Shown here in pieces: positions 51,804 to 59,205 of a DNA stretch of 64,000 nucleotides. The DNA lies in contig CAWIKL010000001.1 of NCBI GenBank assembly GCA_963836665.1, forward strand, positions 2,976,001-3,040,000, written 5' to 3'. Each line of letters starts with the position of its first letter. The first letter of the stretch is position 1. This stretch comes from JAICSD01 sp963836665 (GTDB taxonomy: Bacteria > Acidobacteriota > Vicinamibacteria > Vicinamibacterales > 2-12-FULL-66-21). The notes under the pieces were generated by a model. The model saw nothing but the letters and a program-made list of their open reading frames with translations, did not search any database and was not told the DNA's origin. The position numbers and the translations under genes are program-made.

Positions 51804-52655
51804 ATGATCGTCGTCGGTTCTCGTTTCTATGTGTCGGACGACAATGGGAACGGCCGGCAGGAGCGCGCCCGTGTCGCGGCGCGCCGCCTCGGCAGTGCGT
51901 TCCCCGTAAATCTGCAGTTCACCGACGAGACCCTCGCGCCCGAGGGATTCCACACGCTGCCCGTCTTGGCGCAAGACTCTCGCACCGTGACGGGAACGAC
52001 GGCCGGCGCGCGTATGCCGATCATGTCGGAGATGCTCGACCGCCTCGCCGACGTCGCCGCCGGGCGCGGCTGCGGCGCCTTCATGTTCTTCAATGCCGAC
52101 ATCCAGGTAAGCCAGCAGGCGGTCGACTGGGTGGCCTCGGGTCGCTTCGACGCCTGCGCTTTCTCGCGCGCCGACGTCGATCCGAAAACGGGCGCGTTCG
52201 CCGGCATGATGATCACCGGCATTGACGCCGTGGCCTTCAGCGTAGACTTCTGGCGGCGCGAGCGGCGCCGTTTTCGGCCGTACATCTCGGGCCCGCCGTA
52301 CTGGGACAATGTCTACGCCGCGGTGATCTGCACGCACGGCCGCGGCGACATCATCAGCGACCGGCGGATGATCGACCACGAATTGCACCCGTCGACGTGG
52401 TCGCCGAGCGGCGCGTTCGCCGAATACAACGGCTACCTGGCGGCCCTCGACGCGCCCTACTTCTCGCGCTGGGCGACCTACATCGCCGGGCTGCAGCAGG
52501 CCGGCGCCCCCGACAGCGGAGTCGATGCCGCGCCGATCCGCGAGGCGGTTTTCAAGGGCCCGCTGCTTTCACCCGCCGGCCGGGCGTGGCATGTCGGCCG
52601 CCAACTCCGCGCCCGTTCCCGGTATCGCCGGCTCCAGCGACTTCGACGGCGGTGA
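51804..52655 (+). CDS. Protein of unknown function, possibly GT-A-like
   Basis: 283 residues, divergent from the glycosylase gene across only 24 bases. I do not recognise a family. It has no signal peptide or membrane helix. FMFFNADIQVSQQAVDWV near 93 and FDACAFSRADVDP near 114 resemble the strand plus acidic motif of nucleotide-sugar GT-A folds. GPPYWDNVYAAVICTHGRGD near 162 and HELHPSTWSPSGAFAEYNGY near 193 look conserved. The Arg-rich C-terminus (RQLRARSRYRRLQRLRRR) could bind membrane or nucleic acid. Function not assigned. Confidence 0.68.
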   Translation: MIVVGSRFYVSDDNGNGRQERARVAARRLGSAFPVNLQFTDETLAPEGFHTLPVLAQDSRTVTGTTAGARMPIMSEMLDRLADVAAGRGCGAFMFFNADIQVSQQAVDWVASGRFDACAFSRADVDPKTGAFAGMMITGIDAVAFSVDFWRRERRRFRPYISGPPYWDNVYAAVICTHGRGDIISDRRMIDHELHPSTWSPSGAFAEYNGYLAALDAPYFSRWATYIAGLQQAGAPDSGVDAAPIREAVFKGPLLSPAGRAWHVGRQLRARSRYRRLQRLRRR

Positions 52656-52684
52656 GCGTGTCCCGCTGGCCGCTGTTGCCAGCG

Positions 52685-55183
52685 TCAGTACGCGACGAGC
52701 AGCCGGGCGGCCCGCTCGATCTCCGCCTCCGATGGCAAGAAGGCCTCCTCCAGCGGCGGGGAGTACGGAACCGGCGTGTCGAGCGCACCGACTACGCGGA
52801 CGGGCGCGTCGAGTGACTCGAACGCCTCCTCCTGCACGATCGCGGCAAGGCTCTCGCCGATGCCGCCGGTCCGCGTGTCCTCGTGGACGATGAGCACGCG
52901 GCTGCAGTGACGCGCGACCGCGAGGAGCGATGCCTTGTCGAGCGGCGCGAGCCAGCGCAGGTCCAGCACCGACGCCTCGATGCCGTCCGCCGCCAGCTTG
53001 GCCGCGACCGACAGCGCCGTGTGCACGTACGCACCGTAGGAGACGATCGCCACATCGCCCCCGGCGCGCCGTAGGGCGGCCTGGCCGATTGGCAGTGGCG
53101 GGGGCGCCTCGGCGGGCAGCAACTGCTTGATGCGCGGCTCGCGGTAGAGCGCGATGTGCTCGTAGTAGAGCACCGGGTCGGGGTCGGCGACCGCCGCTGC
53201 CATCGCCGCGCGCGCGTCGCTCGGCGTCGAGGGGACGACGATCTTCAGGCCTGGCGTGCGATAGAACCAGGGCTCCGTGTTCTGGCTGTGGTACGGCCCG
53301 GCATGGCGCAGGCCGCCCCACGGCATGCGCAGCACCATCGGCACCGCGGCGCCCCACCGGTAGCGGATCTTCGCGGCGTTGTTGACCAGCTGGTTGAAGC
53401 CCGTGGCGACGAAGTCGTTGAATTGCATCTCGCCGATCGGCCGCTGGCCGGCGAGCGCCGCGCCGATACACGCACCGATGACCGCCCCTTCGGCGATCGG
53501 CGAGTTGAGGATGCGCGATCCGAACTCCTTCAGGAGCGGCCGCAGCAGCAGGAACGCGTTGCCGTAGGCGCCGCCGACGTCCTCGCCGATCACGAACACG
53601 CGGGGATCGGCGCGCAGCGCGTCGCCGATCCCGAGCATTACCGCGTCGAGCAGCGTGCTGCCCTTGCCGTCGTGCGGCGCGTTCGGCTCCAGCGGCGGCA
53701 GCGGCGGATCGTAGACCGTTGCCGTTCGGATCGCGGGATCGAGAACCTCGATCCGCATGCGCGGCGGCTCCCCGGTAACCACCCCCTCGCCGACGGTCGC
53801 CGCGTCGGGCCATGGAAGGTCGATGACGGCGCGCGCCTGCTGCTCGACGAATGCCTCCGCCTCGTCGCGGAAGCGCTGCGCCTCACCGGCCTCGATCGTA
53901 CCGTCTGCCTCGAGGCGCGCCGCGTAGGTGACGAGCGGGTCGCGCGCACGCCAGTAGGCGTAGAGCGCCTGGTTGACGTAGCCGGCGTCGCTGACCGCCG
54001 GGTAGGTCCACGCCGGCTGCGGGTCCTTGCCCAGGTAGAGCATGTCGTCGTGATGCGCGTGCCCGCACATGCGCATCGCGACCAGCTCGATCAGCGCGGG
54101 CCCCTTCCCGCCGCGCGCCCGGTCCACCGCCCAGGCGAAGGCCCCGGCGATCTCGTCGGGATCGGTCCCGTCGATGGTGATGCCGGGAATGCCGTAGCCA
54201 GCCGCCTTGTCGGCAAACACTCGGACGGCAGACTGCTCGGCGACCGGCGTCGACAGCGCCGTCTGGTTGTTCTGGACGCAGAACACGATCGGCAAGCGGC
54301 GTGTCGCGCAGAAGTTGATCGCCTCGTGCCATTCGCCGAGGGACGTCGCCCCTTCGCCGGTGAAGGTGACCGCGACACGCCCATCGCCCTGCTGCGCGAA
54401 GCCGAGCGCAAGGCCCGTGAGGGTGAGGGCGCCGCTGGCCAGGGGCGCCGCCGCCGGCAGGATGCCGCGCTCGAAGTCGCCGACATGGAGGTCGCGCCCG
54501 TGCATCGGCGGCCCGGCCTTCCCCATCTGCGCCGACAACACCATGCGCACCATTTCGGCAACGCGATCCGGCCCGTCCCCCTCCGGCGCCGCGATCGACA
54601 TCGCCAGTTCCGCACCGAGATCGCGGATAATCGGCGCGATGACATCACCGCGCCAGCCCTCCGGCGCGCGATAGGTCTCGCCGCGCCGCAAGCGGATTGC
54701 GGCGGCGTAAATCGCTTCCTGTCCCAGCGAGCGGAAGCCCTTGCCCTGAAACGCGGCGTCCTTGTAGCGCACTTCGCCACCGGTGAAGAGTGCCTTGAGC
54801 CGGTTGTCGGTGGCGCGGGTGAGCGTCATGCCGCGCAGGATTTCGCGCCGCTCCTCGCGCGTCAACGTCAGCTGCAGCTCGAGCCGGCGCAGGAACCCGT
54901 CACACGCGTCCACGAGCTCGTCGACCGCTCCGTGCCAGCGAGCCACCGCCGCCACCGCGGGCGTGCACTCCGGAAGATCCGCTGGCGGCTGCTGTAGCGC
55001 GCGCTGCAGCGCGTCGGGCAGTTCGGCACGGACGCGGGCCAGCGACGGCGCGTCCCAGGCCGGGTTCAGTCTCGCAATCACGGCCGACGCCGTGGTCGCG
55101 GCAAACGGGTAGCGTTCCAGGACGAACGCGCCGAGCCGGGCGGCCACGCCCGGACGCGTCTGGACGGCGACGCGATCAGACAT
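52685..55183 (-). CDS. 2-oxoacid dehydrogenase E1, fused alpha and beta subunits
   Basis: 832 residues from the ATG at 55183. After ~100 residues of unassigned N-terminus comes the E1-alpha domain, with the ThDP motif GEGATSLGEWHEAIN near 297 ending in FCVQNNQ, and VAMRMCGHAHHDD near 374. From ~500 the E1-beta domain follows: VFVIGEDVGGAYGNAFLLL near 520, SPIAEGAVIGACIGAALAGQ near 549, LRMPWGGLRHAGPYHSQNTE near 600 and VLDLRWLAPLD near 718. It decarboxylates a 2-oxoacid and acylates an E2 lipoyl domain. Branched-chain or pyruvate specificity cannot be fixed; E2/E3 are not adjacent. Single-chain alpha/beta fusions are known in several phyla. Confidence 0.9.
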   Translation of the reverse strand: MSDRVAVQTRPGVAARLGAFVLERYPFAATTASAVIARLNPAWDAPSLARVRAELPDALQRALQQPPADLPECTPAVAAVARWHGAVDELVDACDGFLRRLELQLTLTREERREILRGMTLTRATDNRLKALFTGGEVRYKDAAFQGKGFRSLGQEAIYAAAIRLRRGETYRAPEGWRGDVIAPIIRDLGAELAMSIAAPEGDGPDRVAEMVRMVLSAQMGKAGPPMHGRDLHVGDFERGILPAAAPLASGALTLTGLALGFAQQGDGRVAVTFTGEGATSLGEWHEAINFCATRRLPIVFCVQNNQTALSTPVAEQSAVRVFADKAAGYGIPGITIDGTDPDEIAGAFAWAVDRARGGKGPALIELVAMRMCGHAHHDDMLYLGKDPQPAWTYPAVSDAGYVNQALYAYWRARDPLVTYAARLEADGTIEAGEAQRFRDEAEAFVEQQARAVIDLPWPDAATVGEGVVTGEPPRMRIEVLDPAIRTATVYDPPLPPLEPNAPHDGKGSTLLDAVMLGIGDALRADPRVFVIGEDVGGAYGNAFLLLRPLLKEFGSRILNSPIAEGAVIGACIGAALAGQRPIGEMQFNDFVATGFNQLVNNAAKIRYRWGAAVPMVLRMPWGGLRHAGPYHSQNTEPWFYRTPGLKIVVPSTPSDARAAMAAAVADPDPVLYYEHIALYREPRIKQLLPAEAPPPLPIGQAALRRAGGDVAIVSYGAYVHTALSVAAKLAADGIEASVLDLRWLAPLDKASLLAVARHCSRVLIVHEDTRTGGIGESLAAIVQEEAFESLDAPVRVVGALDTPVPYSPPLEEAFLPSEAEIERAARLLVAY

Positions 55184-55188
55184 CAAGA

Positions 55189-55212
55189 CCCGAGGGCTAC
55201 CCGCCCCTCGGG
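55189..55212 (-). other. GC-rich hairpin in the E1 leader
   Basis: A perfect 8-bp inverted repeat (CCCGAGGG / CCCTCGGG) with an 8-base loop ends 5 bases before the E1 start codon on the minus strand. There is no T-run, so it is not an obvious terminator for the thioredoxin gene. It could occlude ribosome binding at the E1 gene. The rest of the 127-base gap shows nothing recognisable. Confidence 0.4.
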
Positions 55213-55310
55213 CTCCACGGCACGCCTTCGCGCGCGCCGCGTCGTCGGCGTGCGCGGTCCGCGTGGCTGGCATCGCCGCGCTCGCTCGCGTTTGTGCATG
55301 CTGAGATTAT

Positions 55311-55778
55311 CTATCGGCGCGCGAGCGACGACTGGACAAACGCGTCGATATCGGCCGCCGGGCGGGCCCCCGATGTCCGGCCGATCTCCCGTCCGCCGGC
55401 AAACACCGCCATCGTGGGAATCGAGCGGATGCCGAAGCGCTCGCCGAGGTCGGGAACCTCGTCGGTATTCACCTTGACGACGAGATAGCGTCCGGCGGCG
55501 GTGCGCGCCACCTTTTCGAGCTCGGGGGCAACCATGTGGCACGGGCCACACCACGGCGCCCAGAAATCGACGACCACTGGCAGGTTCGACGCGGCGATCG
55601 CGGCGTCGAAGCCAGCCACGTCCGGCACCTCGATCGGGGCTGCGGCCGGCGGCAGCGCCGCCTGGCACTTGCCGCAGCGGCTCTCCGCGTCGAGCTTGTC
55701 GAAACCCCGGCGATTGCGCTGGCCGCAGGACGGGCACGGCGTGATCACCCCACGTATGTCGAGACGCAGATCCGACAT
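55311..55778 (-). CDS. Thioredoxin with N-terminal zinc ribbon (TrxC-like)
   Basis: 155 residues. Two C-x2-C pairs (CPSCGQ near 15 and CGKCQ near 35) form the zinc-binding N-terminal domain of thioredoxin-2-type proteins. The thioredoxin fold follows with VVVDFWAPWCGPCHMVAPEL near 68 (WCGPC active site), VVKVNTDEVPDLGERFGIRS and IPTMAVF with the cis-Pro. Cytosolic disulfide reductase. It lies two bases downstream of a GT4 gene. Confidence 0.94.
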   Translation of the reverse strand: MSDLRLDIRGVITPCPSCGQRNRRGFDKLDAESRCGKCQAALPPAAAPIEVPDVAGFDAAIAASNLPVVVDFWAPWCGPCHMVAPELEKVARTAAGRYLVVKVNTDEVPDLGERFGIRSIPTMAVFAGGREIGRTSGARPAADIDAFVQSSLARR

Positions 55779-55780
55779 GC

Positions 55781-57007
55781 TCAGCCTCCGCTGCTCACCG
55801 TACGTTTCACCGGACCGTCATCTGCGGAAACCGTGCCACGCGCCAGCCGCCTGATCGCGCCCGCCAGGTCGCGGCAGTAGCGATCCGGATCGGCGCGCTG
55901 TGAGACCCGGGCGCGGGCGCGAACGCCCATGTCGCGCCGCGTCTCCGGCGAGGCCAGCAGCGCGTCGAGCGCGCGCGCCAGTTCGGCGTGACCGCCGGGA
56001 GCCACGAGCAGGCCGGTTTCCCCGTGGCGAATAATCTCGGGAATCGCGTTGAGTCGCGTGCCAATCGCCGGCAGCCCGGCGGCTCCGGCCTCGAGGAACA
56101 CGATGCCGAACGCTTCGTCACGCGTCGGCAACACGAACAGGTCGGCGTCGCGCCACAGCCGCAGCCACGGTTCGCTGTCGGCAGTGACGCCGCGATGCAG
56201 GGTGACGGCGGGCGGCAGCACCGATTCGTCGAGCGGCCAGTTCGTCATGATGTCGAGCTCGGCGCGTTCGTGAAACCGGCCGACCCGCCACACCTCGAGC
56301 AGGTCGAAGCCGCCCTTGCGCGGAAAGTCGCCGCCGACGAACAGCACGCGCGGCGGCGGGGCACTGGCGCGGCGTGCCTCGCGCCGAGCGATCCAACCCT
56401 CGCTTCCTGCCGGCAACGCCACGGGGTGTGGCATGACGACCGTCTCGGTCGCGCACTCTGGGTACTCTTCGTGAATCGCCCGCACCGCCCACTCCGAGGT
56501 CGAGACGATCAGCCTCGCGGCGCGGAAGATGTCGCCGTCGCGCTTGACGTTGGGAGCGTAGGAGCGCGTCTCGAGCGTCGACCGCGATTGCTGCAGCACG
56601 CAGCGCTGCGTGCAGTCGATCGACACGATGGAGGGAATGCGCCGCATCACGTCGACGCTGGCGTATGCGGTGGTCTGGTGATGGAAGTGCAGCACGTCGA
56701 ATCCTGGGCCGGCTCGGACGAGCCGCTGCAGGCGGCGCCTGGCGAGGACGCCCGCGTTCAGCTCGCAGCGGTAGCGGTGCAGGTCGAGATTCTTCATGCC
56801 GGCGAGCCCCGGCGGCCAGAGCTGCAGGCACAACAGGTAACGCATCAGCCGTTCGGCTGGCGTCAGATCTTCGGTGACGAGCGTTTGCACGACGCGAACG
56901 CCGTCGCGTTCGGCGGCGAACGCGCGCCGGATGAAGTCGGCGAATGTTACCTGACCGAGGATGCCTGAGTTGACAAACAGCGCGCCAACCGGCCGATCAC
57001 CGCCCAT
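55781..57007 (-). CDS. GT4 glycosyltransferase outside the main operon
   Basis: 408 residues; the ATG is preceded by GGAG. N-terminal VGALFVNSGILGQVTFADFI, FDVLHFHHQTTAYASVDVMR near 103, LIVSTSEWAVRAIHEEYPEC near 166, C-terminal VLFVGGDFPRKGGFDLLEVW near 221 and the E-x7-E motif EAFGIVFLE with AGAAGLPAIGT near 298. It is separated from the exopolysaccharide operon by 5 kb and paired with a thioredoxin gene. It may serve the same glycan or another one. Confidence 0.88.
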   Translation of the reverse strand: MGGDRPVGALFVNSGILGQVTFADFIRRAFAAERDGVRVVQTLVTEDLTPAERLMRYLLCLQLWPPGLAGMKNLDLHRYRCELNAGVLARRRLQRLVRAGPGFDVLHFHHQTTAYASVDVMRRIPSIVSIDCTQRCVLQQSRSTLETRSYAPNVKRDGDIFRAARLIVSTSEWAVRAIHEEYPECATETVVMPHPVALPAGSEGWIARREARRASAPPPRVLFVGGDFPRKGGFDLLEVWRVGRFHERAELDIMTNWPLDESVLPPAVTLHRGVTADSEPWLRLWRDADLFVLPTRDEAFGIVFLEAGAAGLPAIGTRLNAIPEIIRHGETGLLVAPGGHAELARALDALLASPETRRDMGVRARARVSQRADPDRYCRDLAGAIRRLARGTVSADDGPVKRTVSSGG

Positions 57008-57094
57008 CGATCTCCGTGTGGATCCGAGTGTTCCGCGCCCTCCGCGGCAGGTCAGCCGTCCGTGGCGTCCGCGGTGACCGCCCCATCCACGACC

Positions 57095-57865
57095 TTAGTC
57101 CGACACTGCCAGCTCGCCGGGCACGATCGGGCGCGTCCGCGGCAGCAGCCCGCGCCGAGCCATGTTGCCAACCCAGATGAGAATGCCGATGAACACGGCG
57201 AGCTTGAGGGCGTCGAGCGGGCGCGTCCGCGGCAGCACGCGCCACAGCAGCCACAGCACCGGCTGCGCGATACAGACCGCCCACACCGTGCCGTAAAAGT
57301 AGCGCCGCTCGTGTCCTTCGCCCTTCGTCGATCGCTTGACGCGCGGCAGCAACCCAAGCGCGCCGAGCAGCCACATCGAACCCGCGATCGGAAAATACGC
57401 CGCCGCATACAGCTCTTTCAGGTGCCAGGCGCCGGTGACGATCGCATCGACGAGCCCGGCGATGTTGAGCACGGCGAAGGTGACCGCCTCGCTCCAGGCC
57501 AGCGTGTAGCAGATCCGGCGGTAGAGCGGATTGGGACGATCCTCGGTAAACCGGATGATGTAGGGACGCGGCTCGACGCCGGGCAGTTGGCCGAACAGGG
57601 CGGCGATGCCGGTGCCGAGCAGGACGGCGCCCAGCCACAGCAGCATCTGCCGGCTGAAGCCGTGCTCAAACAACGCGAAGGTCATCGGCCCGGGGGCGAT
57701 GAAAAACACGAAGATCCAGATCGGCCAGTGGTTGAACCGGTACGAGATCTTGTTGCGTTCACGAATGGCTCGATCCGACGCGCGCTCGACGAAACGGGCA
57801 TGGCCGAGCGTCTGCTCGTAGGACGGGGGGATCAGGGATGGGCGACGCACGCGTTCTGGTTGCAC
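57095..57865 (-). CDS. Polytopic membrane protein of unknown function
   Basis: About 256 residues from the GTG at 57865; GTGs at 57850 and 57940 are alternatives, and the N-terminal ~45 residues are hydrophilic. Six hydrophobic segments are visible: WPIWIFVFFIAPGPMTFALF, LLWLGAVLLGTGIAALFG, EAVTFAVLNIAGLVDAIVTG, FPIAGSMWLLGALGLLP, FYGTVWAVCIAQPVLWLLW and LKLAVFIGILIWVGNMA. I do not recognise the family. The 87-base gap to the downstream GT4 gene holds only a ribosome-binding site. Confidence 0.65.
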   Translation of the reverse strand: MQPERVRRPSLIPPSYEQTLGHARFVERASDRAIRERNKISYRFNHWPIWIFVFFIAPGPMTFALFEHGFSRQMLLWLGAVLLGTGIAALFGQLPGVEPRPYIIRFTEDRPNPLYRRICYTLAWSEAVTFAVLNIAGLVDAIVTGAWHLKELYAAAYFPIAGSMWLLGALGLLPRVKRSTKGEGHERRYFYGTVWAVCIAQPVLWLLWRVLPRTRPLDALKLAVFIGILIWVGNMARRGLLPRTRPIVPGELAVSD

Positions 57866-58031
57866 CTCGGTGCCAGGTACTTTACTACGCGCGGCACACA
57901 ATCCGCGCGACGTTGAGCGCAGCGGCGTCGACGCGGTCACCGGCCGGCCAGCGATGGCGAGCGAGCGATAGCCGAAACCACCCAGGCGGCGCGCCTTTCG
58001 CGAAGCGGCGCGGATCCACTATCCTCGCTCG

Positions 58032-59180
58032 ATGCCGATCTTCCGCGCGGGCGCGGCGCGCACGCGCGTTCTTCTCATCGTCCTCGCTGTCGTGTCACTG
58101 GTCGCGCTCTTCACCACGCGCGTGGCGCGCAAGATGCCCGATTTCGAGGTCTACTGGACGGCCGGCTCGCGCGCGCTGGCCGGCGCGCCGCTCTATCGCG
58201 AAGACGACGGGCACTACCAGTTCAAGTATCTGCCCGCCTTCGCCGTCATCGCGGCGCCGATGGCACTTGCGCCGCTGCCGGCGGCCAAGGCCGCGTGGTT
58301 CGCAGCCTCGGCACTGCTGATGATGGCGCTGCTCGGCCTCAGCCTCAAAGCGATGCCGCCGCTGCGCCGCCCGGCGCCGCTACTCCTCGTCCTCACCTTC
58401 CTGGCGATGGCGAAGTTCTACGCGCACGAGCTGGTACTCGGCCAGGTCAACTTGCTGTTCGGCGTTCTGGTGGCGCTGGCGATCGTGTGGCTGCGCGCCG
58501 GGCGCGAGGCCGCAGCCGGTCTCCTGTTCGCTCTCGCCGTCGTCGTCAAACCCTACGCGGTGATCTTCCTGCCGTGGCTCGCCACCCGACGCGACCGGAG
58601 GGCGTGGGCGACGATGACGGCGGCACTCGTGGTCCTCCTTCTGTTACCCGCCGCCCGCTATGGGTGGGCGGGCAACCTGCGCCTGCTCGCCGAGTGGTGG
58701 CACACCGTGGCGGCGACGACGGCGCCGAACCTGACCAACCCCGACAACGTATCGCTCGGCGCGATGTTCGCCAAGTGGCTGGGGCCCGATTCCTCCGCGA
58801 AGGCGCTGGCGGCGGCCGCCGGCGTGTTGCTGGTCGCGCTGACCGGCGTCGTGGTGGCGGGACGCGGCTCGTTGCCGGTGCCCGAGCCGCTGGAAGCCTC
58901 GATGCTGCTGTTCCTGATCCCGCTACTCTCTCCTCAGGGATGGGATTACGTGTTCTTGATCGGCACGCCAGGAGTGATGCTGCTCCTCAACGACGGTGCC
59001 TCGCTCCCGCGCGGCCTCCGCGTCACAGCCTTCGCCGCGATCGCGATCGTTGGGCTGACGATCTACGACCTGGTTGGGCGCGACATCTACAGCGCCTTCA
59101 TGCAACTCTCGGTCATCACCCTGTGCGCCGTCGTCGAGGTCGCCGCGCTGGCGGCGCTGCGCTTCAAGCGTGCGGCGTGA
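58032..59180 (+). CDS. GT87/DUF2029-like polyprenol-sugar transferase
   Basis: 382 residues, about 10 hydrophobic helices. After TM1 the extracytoplasmic loop has KMPDFEVYWTAGSRALAGAP with the acidic residues (D, E) near 37 that define the GT-C family. LVLGQVNLLFGVLVALAIVW near 136 and FALAVVVKPYAVIFLPW near 164 are GT87 hallmarks (the G-Q-x-N and K-P-Y motifs). Homologues transfer mannose or arabinose from polyprenyl phosphates. The 166-base upstream region shows no clear promoter. Confidence 0.82.
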   Translation: MPIFRAGAARTRVLLIVLAVVSLVALFTTRVARKMPDFEVYWTAGSRALAGAPLYREDDGHYQFKYLPAFAVIAAPMALAPLPAAKAAWFAASALLMMALLGLSLKAMPPLRRPAPLLLVLTFLAMAKFYAHELVLGQVNLLFGVLVALAIVWLRAGREAAAGLLFALAVVVKPYAVIFLPWLATRRDRRAWATMTAALVVLLLLPAARYGWAGNLRLLAEWWHTVAATTAPNLTNPDNVSLGAMFAKWLGPDSSAKALAAAAGVLLVALTGVVVAGRGSLPVPEPLEASMLLFLIPLLSPQGWDYVFLIGTPGVMLLLNDGASLPRGLRVTAFAAIAIVGLTIYDLVGRDIYSAFMQLSVITLCAVVEVAALAALRFKRAA

Positions 59181-59205
59181 CCGATTCGGCATGTATGATC
59201 CCGCG

